DNA of 64,000 nucleotides from Zoroaster sp. YZ-2022 (Eukaryota > Echinodermata > Asteroidea > Forcipulatida > Zoroasteridae): contig CM055820.1 in assembly GCA_029582265.1 (NCBI GenBank), positions 21,055,756 through 21,119,755 on the forward strand, given 5' to 3'. The position numbers and the translations under genes are program-made. This document shows, piece by piece, positions 23,120 to 35,339 of the stretch. The notes beneath the pieces were generated by a model. The model saw only the letters and a program-made list of their open reading frames with translations, did no database searches and was not told the DNA's origin. Within the stretch, counting starts at the first letter, position 1; every line of letters starts with the position of its first letter.

Positions 23120-23960
23120 CAGAGCATATACCCACAGCCAAGCTGCAAAACTTGAAGAATCATGTGAAGAATAAAGTGACTGAAATTTGTTCATGGTTCC
23201 TACAGACTCACCTTAAAAGTTATGTTAATTAAAAAATCACAAGGCATTTTAAAGACCTTGAAAGTTCCTTAAAAGTACTTGAAAAAAGGGTAAAAAGATG
23301 TGTTTACATGTTTAAAAATGTCAACATTGTTTGAACTTTTGCAACAGGGTCATTCCATGCCAACTCAACAAATGGAGTTCACTGTCAAATCTTAGATTTT
23401 TTTCTCTTTTGGTGTACTGAAAGATACTTATGAGAAAAGCAAATTCTGAAAATTTCAGGTCTCTACTTTTTTTTGTTCTAGCGCACCATCATTTTTGAAA
23501 TATGAGGTGGTGTCAGCAAAAAAATATTTTTTAAATGTGTAACGTGACAAAAACCATGGCATGGAATGACCTAACATGTATTTTTATGTATTTGTATGTG
23601 CAGCTGTTGATATTTCCTAGACAAGCTGTATAGCTTGAGAATTACTTGAGAAGAATAAAGGTTTGTTCATGGTTTGTACATAATCACCTTAAAAGTTCTT
23701 TAAGAAATTTTAATTATTTCAAAAAGCATTTTAAAGTCTTCCTTTGAAAGTTCTCTTGAAAGTGTTTGAACATTTTTTTTTTTAAGTAGAAAGATGTACA
23801 CTTGAAAGAATGATAGCAATACATCAGAATATATGCACAAAAAACTTGACATTGTTTGAACTTTTGCAGCTGTTTAAATTTCCCAGCCAAGCTGCAAAGC
23901 ATGTAGAATGTGAGGAGAATGAAGTAAGATTTGTTCATGGTGTATGAGGATTCCAAGTAG
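23120..23960. repeat. Degenerate tandem repeat of about 300 bp, interrupted by a MITE
   Basis: The words agccaagctgcaaa, gaagaataaag, tttgttcatgg, caccttaaaagtt, gcattttaaag and cattgtttgaacttttgca recur in this order in two to three copies. A 224-bp element with ggtcattccatgcc inverted ends (23348-23571) sits between copies. The mirror is at about 44330-45130. Confidence 0.65.
23348..23571. mobile_element. Short MITE with GGTCATTCCATGCC inverted ends
   Basis: GGTCATTCCATGCC at the left is matched by its exact inverse GGCATGGAATGACC at the right. The mirror copy is 44701-44918. There is no coding capacity. It was present before the arms formed, since both arms carry it. Confidence 0.7.
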
Positions 23961-24202
23961 TGGTATGATTACTTGTTTTTACAGCATTCGTGACAAGTTA
24001 CATCAAAAGGTACAAGTAATTTGTAAAGTCAACATTATTATTTTGTGTCAATGCCTTAAATTATGAAGAAGGGTTAAACTAAAGACACTTAATGCACATA
24101 TTTATTTATAGAAATGTAACCCATGCACTCATGGGGAATACCATCTGCAGGCTGTGCGCTGTCTTTATGCTGAACTCAAAATGTTGCTCCAGCAATAGCC
24201 AG

Positions 24203-24312
24203 ATTGAATTCCAATGTGTTATTTTATTATGCAACATAATATTGAATTCCAATGTGTTATTTTATTGTGCAATATAATATTGAATTCCAATGTGTTAATA
24301 TATTGTGCAATA
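24203..24312 (+). repeat. Tandem repeat, about 46-bp unit
   Basis: Three units of attgaattccaatgtgtta, then ttttattgtgcaatataat or a variant. The mirror lies at about 43960-44065. Confidence 0.8.
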
Positions 24313-24974
24313 TATTTGTGACTGGTTCTATTATTTAATGTTGAGAAAAGGGCTGAAAGGTCAAAAGTGCATTTTTGGTAATCCTCAGATATTATTCTTA
24401 TTTATTGGTGTCTACTTTACATAAATAACACACTTGGCTACTTGTACTTGCGGGCCAGCTCCTCACAAATCCTTAAAAATGATTGGGGTCTACACAGTGG
24501 GCCACAGTATGAGAAGTGATTTTAGTCAATGCTGATTATGATCCCTTATGCGTAAAATTATAAACAAATTGGTTCAAAGGTCATACAAAGGTCAAACATT
24601 AAGACAATTGAAAAGCATATCAATTTGTTTGTCTTCGCATAAGGATTCACAATATAGTTTTTGCTATGTCTGATGTACAGTTTTGGATTTTAGAGTAAAA
24701 ATAGCCAAAATGGTAAAAAAAAAGGTATTTTCGGGTTGAACTGTTAAATCTTGTAAAAACATCAAATTGTTTGTCTCGGCGAAAGGCCATAATTGTAGGT
24801 CTACAAATCAATTAAATGTTTTAAAAGAAATTTATTAAAGGGTATGAAACTTGCTGATATGAGTTGTGAATTTAAAACTTTGGATTGTTGTATATAGAGT
24901 TACTTGTATTTTATTGTATTGTATTCTTTAGATGTTGAATTTATGCTGAATAAATTGAATTTACAAACTCCAAG

Positions 24975-25394
24975 ATGTTGTTTGCAGCTGTTTAATTATT
25001 ATTAACAAATTGTTGGTCATATTATGCCCAACAATTGGATTAAAGGAGTAACCAACAGATAATCAATTGCTACTTTTGTTGGGTAACAACCTTTGCCCAA
25101 CACCTTTGCCCAACGTTGGTTCAAATATCAACTCTCTAAATTATTGGGTAAAATTTTAACCAACATTTTAGTAAACAAACTTGCCCAACTCTTAGTCAAT
25201 TGTCATCACCCAAACGTTGGGTAAAATGATTTGACCAACTTGTTTTGTCAAAGTGTTCACCCAACTATTGGATAAAAGTTATTGCCCAACTACTGTTGGT
25301 TAAGCTATGCCCAATAATTTAGACAGTTGATATTTGAACCAACGTTGGGCAAAAATGTTGGGCAAATTTTGACCAACAAGATTTGCAGTGTATA
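24975..25394. mobile_element. Foldback element rich in TTGGGCAA words
   Basis: The words ttgcccaac and gttgggcaa alternate throughout. Larger inverted segments are present: aacgttggttcaaatatcaa near 25110 is inverted at about 25328-25348. One end reads gatttgcagtg; the mirror copy at 42883-43293 starts CACTGCAAATCTTGTTGG. The structure can fold back on itself. It resembles non-autonomous DNA elements; superfamily not assigned. Confidence 0.6.
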
Positions 25395-27263
25395 CATCGA
25401 ATAGATTGTTTGTATATATATTTTATTTTAATATTTATTATTGAGGGAGGGATCAGGGCCGTATATAGCACTATAGCCAGGGCATTATCTCAGTACGTAG
25501 GCCTATAGGCTAGTCACAGTATTCATGTTGACAAAACAACAAGTGTGTCAAGGATATAAAACATGAACATTTTTAAATTTAAACATTAGGCCTACACTCA
25601 ATCTTATAAATCTAAATGAATTCCCAATTTTATTTAAACTGCCCAAAAGCATGTGTACTTGGTAAAATAAACAGGCCCTATCTACATACCATTGCATTCC
25701 ATAGACCTTCTAAAGAGAAGGTACAACTTTGGGTATTACCAGCAGATTAATTAAATTAACGAATTGTTTTCTAATAAACTTACCCATGTAGGCCTTGAAC
25801 TTGGTGAAAAGTTGTAATTTAGAAATTTGTAAGTATATTATGGCAAAATTATGGATATTTCCCTTTTGGAAATTGATTAGATCATTAATAGAATAGGGCC
25901 TACTTTAATTATTATATTTAACTAATTTCAAAGAAATTGTTTCCATAATGTTGTCATAATACGCTGAAAAACTTACAACTTCACCCCAAAACTGCCCTAT
26001 CACCCAAAACCTGATCCTATGGACTTTGTACACAACTTCGTACGCAAGGCTACTCACAGTTTTTCCATACCGCGCGAGCGCTGATCTCTATTATAATTGA
26101 AACATTTCCCAGATGTTATAGTATCGGTTCATCTATTCATGGAGAACATAACCTATAACCTCGAGCATGAGGAAACATGAGTGTGTGTTCCTGCATTTAT
26201 GTGCGTAAGTTTTCCAGGACGAACATGGGCAATTAACATAATGGCGTGCATAAACTCCAAAATACTCTCGCCCATGCGTACCAGCTTTTTGTATTACCTG
26301 CTTTTGTCTGGTATTATTATGTCGGTAGTCGCGATCGATATGGGTCAGCGTTCGCGTACAGTTAGAAATTAAGACAAAGATAGCCATTTCAAACGGGGAT
26401 TAGTGACCTTTTAATTTACAAATTACCGAAAATTCTTGACCTTAATCAGTTGAATTTGGCTAGCCTTGTAACTTCTCTTTGAGGTAAAGTTAAATTTTAA
26501 TGTCACTAACTTTTCAAACCATGGGGTGGTTTCATAATTACTCAGAAAGGAGCGTCTCTTTCTTAAGCCCTCGACCTCCAGCCGAGATTTTCCAGTACAA
26601 TATTTTGATTTTCCATCCCCCATTTTGGTTTCATTATAATAAATTAAACCAACAAAAAAGGGGGGTTGGACAATCAAAATATTTTACCATGAATAATGAC
26701 ACTGAATAATTTCCGATCAATAAGTCTGTTGTTAACTTTATTTATAGCCTGTTTTTCTTATTTACTTATTTTCTTTAAAATATAAATTTTAAAACAAAAT
26801 CATCATCTGCCAAATGTTAGTGGCTTTTGAATATACAGGAAAATTTGTTTGTTTTTGTCTTTTTTGCCCCAATGGCCGCCCATAGTGGGGAAATCCGGAA
26901 ATAATATTATTATAATTATTTAATTGTAGGGGCCCTGTTCGTACACTGAGGTGTGGGTTATTTACATGTAGCTGATGAATAGATCGGCACGTCAAAACCT
27001 GACTTAAATAAAGTTTCTCTAATATACTTATTAACTGAACGGAACTGAACTACTATTGACATGACTGAACAAGACATGCTGATCAAGTCTTCGGCTGAGG
27101 TATGTGTCGATCCACTGGCGTAAATCCCTGATGAAAAATGGGGGGGGGGGGATGATTTTGAAATTTGGGTGCACGGTACAGCTTGAAGTTCTGCAGTCGA
27201 CAACTATTCAGAATCTTGCGGCTACAGCACAGCCATTACATGTGTATTTTTATTATATATATA
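25395..27263. other. Unassigned arm sequence
   Basis: AT-rich, mirrored very closely at 38938-40800. An 84-codon frame (26423-26677 minus, 39520-39774 plus) is identical between arms, but neighbouring non-coding sequence is equally conserved, so this does not show selection. It contains one copy (about 26940-27110) of a dispersed segment (tcagtcatgtcaat, gttccgttcagttaat) that has two more copies in the right arm. Confidence 0.5.
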
Positions 27264-27531
27264 CTACTCAAAACAATTTAGGGAACACCGGATTTCAAAT
27301 AGGTTTGAAATGTTCCATGAACCGGGATTTTCATTTGCAACCCCCTCTCTCTTTCAGTACTCAGTACTGTAGTCATGTCATGAAAATGTGTAATCACTAC
27401 ATGCATCCTTTATCATCTGTTTCATTGTGCAATTATTTCTCATCAATTCTGTGAAACATTGTGTTTATCTGAAATAAATGATCTTGCTTTAACTGAGATT
27501 ATTCCGGTGTTCCCTAAATTGTTTTGAGTAG
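27264..27531. mobile_element. Mariner/Tc1-like MITE, copy 1
   Basis: 268 bp between TA dinucleotides. It begins CTACTCAAAACAATTTAGGG and ends with the inverse CCCTAAATTGTTTTGAGTAG. Related CTGCTCAAAA..GGGAACAC ends are known from Tc1/mariner MITEs of many animals. Three further copies lie at 30993-31246, 36033-36297 and 38675-38937. Confidence 0.85.
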
Positions 27532-27758
27532 TATATATTTTTCAACACATGGAAAATTCTGGGGGGATGATCCTATGGACCATCCTATATGGACCATCCC
27601 CCAGTCCAAAAAGTGGGGGGAGGGAGTCCCCCCCCCCCGGATTTAAGCCCGTGTGTCAGTCGTATTTGTTTACGTCTCGGTGGATTAAATCATGGAGGAC
27701 ACATAGGTGTAGATACGAGCATGTTGTTGTAGTTTTTTGCTTTTTGTTGGTGTCCACT

Positions 27759-27894
<136 letters not shown>

Positions 27895-28134
27895 ACCATG
27901 TTTCCTCTGTGAAAACTAAAAAACTATACCCTGTGGCTATCCATTTTAACAGCCCTAATCATAACATTAATGATGTTGAACTCATTGTAATTGAAGCCTG
28001 CACTAGCAATGATACACATCGCAAACTTAGGGAGTCACACTGGATACATCAACTGAAAACACTTCAACCCTATGGCCTCAATATCAACACAGGTATCAAA
28101 TAACCCAGCTACCTTTACCTATTTCCAGGCATTT

Positions 28135-28610
28135 GTTGTAACCTTTCATTTTTTCAGGTTATTATCCTAACCTGTTCTATTTTCAGGTAGTTGTCTTAAC
28201 CTGTTCCTTTTTCAGGTATTTGCTTTAAACTGTTTTTTCAGCTATTTGTTTTAACCTGTTCTTTTTTCAGGTATTTGCTTTAACCTGTTCTCTTTTCAGG
28301 TATTTGTTTCAACCTGTACTCCTTTCAGGTATCTGTTTTAACCTGTTCTCTTTTCAGGTATTTGTTTAACCTGTTACTTTTCAGGTCTTTGTCCTAACCT
28401 GTTCTATTTTCAGGTATTTGCTTTAACCCTCTTTTCAGGTATTTGTTTCAACCTGTACTCCTTTCAGGTATCTGTTTTAACCTGTTCTCTTTTCAGGTAT
28501 TTGTTTTAACCTTCGTTCTATATTCAGGTATTTGTTTTAACCTGTTACTTTTCAGGTCTTTGTCCTAACCTGTTCTATTTTCAGGTATTTGCTTTAACCT
28601 TTTTCTTTAT
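28135..28610 (+). repeat. Minisatellite, about 27-bp unit, in PLE-B 3' region
   Basis: About seventeen imperfect units of ttttcaggtatttgttttaa then cctgttc. Blocks of several units are themselves duplicated. The mirror copy is 37540-38005. The repeated ttttcaggt resembles a splice acceptor core, but no exon follows. Confidence 0.85.
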
Positions 28611-28943
28611 CTTATCTTGTATACTTTTACATTTTTCCAACTGTCTCTCATAGGACTATTTTAATTTAGCTATTTACACCCACACATCAACTCCTCAATT
28701 TGTAAGGCGTAAAACCCCTTTTTTTGTTGTATCCCTCTGTGTATTGTCCTAGTGTTTATGCCAGCTGTACTACAAGCTGCCACCTCTACCTATTGTGTAG
28801 CTCCTTTGTTCACTTCTGATACTCCTATTGGGTTGTTTTTAGACTGATGCTCATCTTTAATTGGTCACTATTTTCTCGCCTTTTTTGGATCCCGCCCCAT
28901 GATCCTTTGCTTTCCCTTTCCTATAAATGGATGAGTTTGTCAA

Positions 28944-28983
28944 AGCCTCTGATGAAGGTCCGGATTGGATCGAAAGCTAAGGC
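28944..28983 (+). other. Hammerhead-like motif at PLE-B 3' end
   Basis: AGCCT CTGATGA A GGTCC-GGATT-GGATC GAAA GC TA AGGC. The CTGATGA and GAAA core pieces flank a 5-bp stem, and GCCT can pair with AGGC as stem I. However, there is a bulged A before stem II and almost no stem III, so catalytic activity is doubtful. Further copies are at 35199-35238, 35968-36008 and, on the minus strand, about 36353-36402. Confidence 0.35.
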
Positions 28984-28994
28984 CACCCTCCGAT

Positions 28995-29145
<151 letters not shown>

Positions 29146-29148
29146 TAT

Positions 29149-30827
29149 TAGGCCTGGGCGAATAGTAAAAATTTACTATTCGATTAATCGCGCGCAACTT
29201 TTCGCGAATAATCGACTATTCGCGAATAGTTGGCCATTTTTTCCCGCGGTTTATAAAAGTACTAAAACATTAAAAACAATTGCTTTGACAGTAATTTCTG
29301 GCCTATTTGTAACATTCAGACAATAAACAAACACATACATTAAGCTCTTTCATGCCTGTTGTTGTTTTTTCTTTATTTCTTGCAAAATTGTACTCGAAAT
29401 AATACATTTTCGTAAGTGAAAATCCAATCGCCGTCGAGTTATTACTCTGGCAGCGTGGGAAACTTCCAGCACAAATTAGCATTAACAGTGCACATTGAGC
29501 ACATGCTAAGTCACGCGCAGTTACGTTCATCCCATGTCAACAGAGGGAAGTCCACCTAAACCCCATAAAATGAACGCATTGAATAGATCTTGTTTATTTA
29601 AGAAATACCAATAAGTTGACGGTCACCCCTGTTATTTCAAATCGATTAGCCTAGTCCTATACACAAAATAAACAACCATGCAAGCAGTACGTGTTTATGC
29701 TCATGCAGGGGCCACTTTTTAGACGTGTTCGTTGTTTACGTCCAAAGCTAGCTTCCGGGAAACCTTTGGTTCAGGCACGCACGTGGTGAGTGTACCCTGA
29801 ACTGATTTTGTACGACGGCCTATGCGTTTTGTGATTGACTTGTGCTCACCGCAAATTACGTTATCATTATTGGACAAACTTTTCTTGGGAACCAAATGGG
29901 GCGTGGCAAACAATTACGTCATGCAATAAGTGGATCGGTGGGATTTATGATTACTCATCAGTAGACCTACGTTACCTGCAAGTGCAAAGGCAATTACACC
30001 CGCAATGCGAAAGACAGTGACCAAAGACCATGCTTTTCGTAGTTAATATTTATGAAATAAATTGACATTTTCAAACAAATCGATATGTAATAAATAAACA
30101 ACATGAAACATTAATCGCAGTTGTTTAATCATTAATTCATCATCTCCAGCTTTTCTCCAAAAACAAAAACGTTACATGATTTTGTAGTGTTCAAATTTAA
30201 TTAGTAATTACCTTCAGTTTATGCTACTTTTAAGTTTATGCTACTTTTAAGTTTATGCTACTTTTACAGTCTATGCAGTCACAGCCATCCAGGCTGCCCT
30301 GTCGGCTCCCTCAAAGGCACTACTCGTGAGTACTAACGCGTACAACTACCAGCAGTGCCTGGACAGAACAGTACAATTGGCAGCATTGCTCGCGAATAGT
30401 ATTCGCGAATAGTATTCGCGAATAGTTCACGAACAGTTCACGACCGCAATTTTTATGTTGTGTAAAGGCAATGCATTATTGCAGGTAACAGTCGCTGCAG
30501 TCCGACACAGCCAGCCAGCCTGACTTGTCGGCTTCCTCAAAGGCATTACTAGTTACAAACACTACAATGCTTACTCCCATGACTAGACAAAACTGTAATT
30601 GCCAGCTTAATAGGATTACTCACAAATAGTGGTTGCGAATAGTTAGCAAACACTTCACGACCACAAGTTATGGATGGTTTGGAAGGCAATTGGTCATTAT
30701 TCGCGAATAGTTGCGAGGTATTCGCGCCTGCGCGATTAATCGAATAATTCAAATACCGCGAATACGAGTACGATTAGCAACAACTATTCGCGAATATTCG
30801 AATAATCGAATTATTCGCACAGGCCTA
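29149..30827. mobile_element. hAT-like non-autonomous element, left arm only
   Basis: Starts TAGGCCTGGGCGAATAGT and ends with an inverted CAGGCCTA preceded by ttattcgca and similar words. Both ends are rich in cgaata/tattcg. It is 1679 bp, with two internal repeats (cagccagcctg or similar then tcggcttcctcaaaggca, near 30285 and 30510). It lies in an (AT)n tract, so the target duplication cannot be read. No transposase frame is seen. The right arm has plain (AT)n at the matching place (36298-36339), so this is an insertion on one side only. Confidence 0.7.
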
Positions 30828-30840
30828 ATATATATATATA

Positions 30841-31246
<406 letters not shown>

Positions 31247-31266
31247 TATATAAATTAAATCGGAGG

Positions 31267-31766
31267 NNNNNNNNNNNNNNNNNNNNNNNNNNNNNNNNNN
31301 NNNNNNNNNNNNNNNNNNNNNNNNNNNNNNNNNNNNNNNNNNNNNNNNNNNNNNNNNNNNNNNNNNNNNNNNNNNNNNNNNNNNNNNNNNNNNNNNNNNN
31401 NNNNNNNNNNNNNNNNNNNNNNNNNNNNNNNNNNNNNNNNNNNNNNNNNNNNNNNNNNNNNNNNNNNNNNNNNNNNNNNNNNNNNNNNNNNNNNNNNNNN
31501 NNNNNNNNNNNNNNNNNNNNNNNNNNNNNNNNNNNNNNNNNNNNNNNNNNNNNNNNNNNNNNNNNNNNNNNNNNNNNNNNNNNNNNNNNNNNNNNNNNNN
31601 NNNNNNNNNNNNNNNNNNNNNNNNNNNNNNNNNNNNNNNNNNNNNNNNNNNNNNNNNNNNNNNNNNNNNNNNNNNNNNNNNNNNNNNNNNNNNNNNNNNN
31701 NNNNNNNNNNNNNNNNNNNNNNNNNNNNNNNNNNNNNNNNNNNNNNNNNNNNNNNNNNNNNNNNNN
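31267..31766. other. Assembly gap (500 N)
   Basis: Exactly 500 N. Sequence to its left mirrors 36013 and sequence to its right mirrors 34421, so the mirror predicts that about 1.6 kb, equivalent to 34422-36012, is missing here. Confidence 0.99.
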
Positions 31767-33188
31767 CTTCTCATGCCTGAAAGACTGTGTGTGGTTGCCG
31801 TATCTTAGCGCTTGAATGGAGGCGCGATGAGACCTATGTACAGATGAGAGTTGTTTGGTTGCTTAACTTCGGCATTGTAGATGATGTTGCTGGCCTGGCA
31901 CTTTCCTTGTAGAGGGTAATGGGTCTTTCTTGGCGGCAGTTGCAGTCCTTACGGTCCGGTCCCTTTGTCGTTCGATGAGACTTGTTTTGTTGTGTGCCTT
32001 GATGATACTGGCGATGTTGGGCATGCAGCTGTAACTGATCTTGACCGTGTTCCTGCTGAAATATCTTGTTCAGTTTGGAGTTCCTCGGGAAGTGCTTTGC
32101 CGATGAGTTTCAGGAATATACCGCCAATGTTTGTTGTCACGTTTTTTGCTGAATGGAGGGGTTGAACCAGATGACGTTGCGCTGCCGCTCGTTCCGTTTT
32201 TCCTTAGTAGGTTGGCTATCGATGTAGGGGTGAGGCCTTCCGTGCATCCGCTGGATCTTAGTGCGTCCTCGTAAGCTGGGGAGGCTTTCTTGAAAATGTC
32301 TTCATCGTGCGAGATGCCCGATATGCGTCGGCTGATAGAGGCGGGTAGGTTCTTGATGATGTTGAGGCGGTGGTTAGACTGTTTGTGGATGTACATGGGT
32401 CGGTCGTTTGGTTTCCGGAAGGGTAAAAGTGCTTGCCGTTGCTCCAGATTGAAGGTGATGTCGAGAAAGTTCGTGATCTTTAGGTTACCGTCGATTGTGA
32501 TGCTTAGGCCGAGTTCCTTGGAATAACTTTGTTATGTCCTTCCTGATTCGGTCGGCTCTGCTGCCGGTGATAAGTTTTTGAAGACTGCTGCCAAATCGTC
32601 CCTGTAGAGTCCAATTCATGCTCCCATACCGTTTTGATAAGGTGTCCAGGATGTAGAGGCCTACCAACTCGCATACCTCAGCCCCGTCGTAGCTGCCCAT
32701 TATTTACGTCGAAGAGGTCATTGTTGCCCTTTTTTCCTCCATGGCGCGTGCCTTTTGTCGAGATAGGTAGAGACTTCCTGGCGTGCATGATGATGATCTT
32801 AGTGTCTTGTTGGGAGATGTGAGCGTGTTTTTTAGCTTGAAGTTGCTGTATGGCTTTTCTCAGCAGGCTTTCCGATATATGGAGGGGTAGAAATCAACAA
32901 TGTCAAAACTGATGAATGTGTGCTTGTCCTTTTCCTTGATGTTCTTGAACCACTCTATCACTGACGTCGAGTTCCTCCACTGGTTGACCGCTATGGCAAC
33001 TCTTACGGCGTTGTTGATTCTGTCCAAGATTTGTTTGCTGACAATTCCTGTTTCGCTCTTTGCGGGGTTGATGAGTCGGCACGGTAGGTTGTTTTCGAAG
33101 TTGTCCTTGTGGTCTTTGAGGGTTATGAATGCTTGTTTCATTGCCATGGTCTCCATTCGGTCGTCTATTTCGAGTTCTGCAGCGATCC
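31767..33188 (-). mobile_element. Penelope-like element family A, minus copy
   Basis: The minus strand reads QAFITLKDHKDNFENNLPCR then LINPAKSETGIVSKQILDRI, FISFDIVDFYPSI (motif A), GSYDGAEVCELVGLYIL (motif B region), LYRDD at 32595-32609 (motif C), PMYIHKQSNH, and then the link to a GIY-YIG domain (ASNIIYNAEV, LYIGL). These are diagnostic of Penelope-like reverse transcriptases. Frameshifts interrupt the frame many times. The element is 5' truncated at the palindrome centre; its GIY-YIG part is cut by the gap. PLEs copy their RNA at target sites using the GIY-YIG nuclease. Confidence 0.85.
32984..33188 (-). other. Spacer at the palindrome axis
   Basis: About 205 bp of single-copy PLE coding sequence (AAELEIDDRMETMAMKQAFI onward). 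On its left ccactgg ends the left arm; on its right the inverse ccagtgg starts the right arm. The turn happens inside one PLE copy, without a gap. Confidence 0.8.
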
Positions 33189-34944
33189 CCAGTGGAGGAA
33201 CTCGACGTCAGTGATAGAGTGGTTCAAGAACATCAAGGAAAAGGACAAGCACATACACATTCATCAGTTTTGACATTGTTGATTTCTACCCCTCCATATC
33301 GGAAAGCCTGCTGAGAAAGCCATATCTTCGCTAAAAACACGCTCACATCTCCCAACAAGACACCAAGATCATCATGCACGCTCAGAAGTCTCTACTATTC
33401 GATTCAAAGGCACGCCATGGAGGAAAAAGGGCAACAATGACCCTCTGCGACTCGTAACAATGGCGCACATGACGGGCGGCTGAGGTATGGACGAGCTGCG
33501 GTAGGCCTCACATCCTGGACACCTTTATCAAACACGGTATGGGAAAGAAGGGAATTGACTCTACAGGGACGACGGTTTACTTGGCAACGTCTTCAAAACA
33601 TCACCGACAGCAGAGCCGACCGAATCAGGAAAGGACATAACAAAGTTATTCTGGCGAACTCGGCCTAAGCATCACAATCGACGGTAACCCACAAGATCAC
33701 GAACTTTCTCGACATCACCTTCAATCTGAGCAACAGGCGTTAATTACCCTTCCGGAAACCAAACGACCGACCCATGTACATCCACACAAAGCAGTCTAAC
33801 CACCCGCCTAACATCATCAAGAACCTACCTGCTCTATCCCAGCCGCGCGACGGTTAATATCGGGCATCTCGCACGATGAAGACATCTTCAAGAAAGCCTC
33901 CCAGCTTACGAGGACGCACTTAAGATCCATAGCGGATGATACACGGAAGGCCTCACCTACATCGATGAGCGCCAACCTACTAAGGAAAAAACAGGAACAG
34001 GCAGCGCAACGTCCATCTGGTTCAACCCTCCATTCAGCAAAAACGTGACAACAAACATTGGCGGTATATTCTGAAACTCATCGGCGAAAGCACTTCACCG
34101 AGGAACTCCAAACTGAACAAGATATTCAACAGGAACACGGTCAAGATCAGTTACAGCTGCGTGTGCCCAACATCGCCAGTATCATCAAGGCACACAACAA
34201 ACAAGTCGTCATCGAACGACAAAGGGACCTGACCGTAAGGGACTGCAACTGCACGCAAGAAAGACCTATGCCCTCTACAAGGAAAGTGCCAGGCCAGCAA
34301 CATCATCTACAATGCCGAAGTTAAGCAACCAAACAACTCTCATCTGTACATAGGTCTCCCACCGCGCGCTCCATTCAGCTAAGATGGGCAACCACACACA
34401 GTCTTTCAGGCATGAGAAGTACCAGAACAGCACGGAACTCTCCAAGCACATTTGGCAATGGTGAAAAGGAACAAGAAACCATTCACCATCAACTGGTCGT
34501 TGTGCCAGCCTGTAGATCTCAACATACAACATGTGAATCGAAACGGATTGCAACCTTTGCCTCACAGAGAAGCTCTCCATCATAAACGCCGACAAGAGGA
34601 TACTCCTGAACAAAACGACCCTGAACTCATATAAAAAAAAATGCTCGCCATGAAAACAAGTTCTACCTCTGCAACTTCAAAAGCGATGAGCACGTGAGCG
34701 AGGGAACAGTACCGCATCAACAAAACCTGGGCACAAACTGCCAACAAAACAAGCTTTGCCACACAAGGCCCGCAAACAATAGGTAATTACCACGCATCAT
34801 TGAGCGAGTAACCTGTACGTGCGCGTGTAGGCCTACATGTATATATATAGGAGTAATCACTTGGTGACTATCAGTTGTCTGATGATCGCATAACGCGTGA
34901 AACTCAGAGTTACAACTACCAGCGTTCCACTAGTTTTACTACAA

Positions 34945-34946
<2 letters not shown>
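33189..34946 (+). mobile_element. Penelope-like element family A, plus copy
   Basis: Mirror of the minus copy, starting at QWRN(S)TSVIEWFKNI. It has the YRDD motif at 33562-33573, PMYIH(K/T)(Q/K)(Q/S) at about 33774, the GIY-YIG domain (SNIIYNAEV at about 34298, LYIGL at about 34346), KRNKKPFTINWSLCQP at about 34465, and a 3' region with a complete hammerhead motif (34873-34917). It ends in tagttttactacaagtatat and (AT)n. Many frameshifts show it is inactive. The start is truncated at the palindrome centre, so no intact 5' region exists in this window. Confidence 0.85.
34873..34917 (+). ncRNA. Hammerhead ribozyme of PLE-A, copy 1
   Basis: Stem I 5' strand AGTTGT, core CTGATGA, stem II CGC/GCG (within TCGCATAACGCGT), GAAA, minimal stem III (AC, loop TCAGA, GT), cleavage-site T, and stem I 3' strand ACAACT, which pairs perfectly with AGTTGT. 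All conserved core residues are present. Minimal stem III is the form described for Penelope-like elements (Cervera and De la Peña), where it is thought to process the element's RNA. Predicted cut: after 34911. Confidence 0.8.
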
Positions 34947-34982
<36 letters not shown>

Positions 34983-34985
<3 letters not shown>

Positions 34986-35253
34986 CCCTCCTTTACCCTA
35001 CCACAAACTGCCACATCTACTTATTGTGTGGCTCAATAATCCCTCCTTTGTTCACTTCTGATACTCCTATTGGCTTTTCTAGACTGATGCTTATCTTTAA
35101 TTGGCTACTATTTTCCCACCTTTTTGGATCCCGCCCCATGATCCTTTGCTGTCCCTTTTCCCTATAAATGGATGTGTTTTTTGTTTGTACTTTGTCGAAG
35201 CCTCTGATGAAGGTCCGGTTTGGATCGAAAGCTAAGGCCACCCTCCCGATTTA

Positions 35254-35258
<5 letters not shown>
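34983..35258 (+). mobile_element. PLE-B 3' end fragment
   Basis: Contains ctgccacatctacttattgt, the conserved end (gttcacttctgatactccta) and the hammerhead-like motif at 35199-35238, ending ccgatttaattta at (AT)n. It is the same tail as 28755-28994, here placed directly after the PLE-A 3' end, so elements are stacked on (AT)n tracts. Confidence 0.75.

Positions 35259-35338
<80 letters not shown>

Positions 35339-35339
<1 letters not shown>

Noticed and set aside
26423..26677. 84-codon frame identical in both arms, considered as a conserved gene
   Set aside because: The non-coding sequence around it is equally identical, so duplication alone explains it; no domain or splice support.
28135..28610. 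Regularly spaced repeats that might be taken for a CRISPR array
   Set aside because: The units are contiguous, without unique spacers of fixed size; the setting is an animal genome and a retroelement 3' region.
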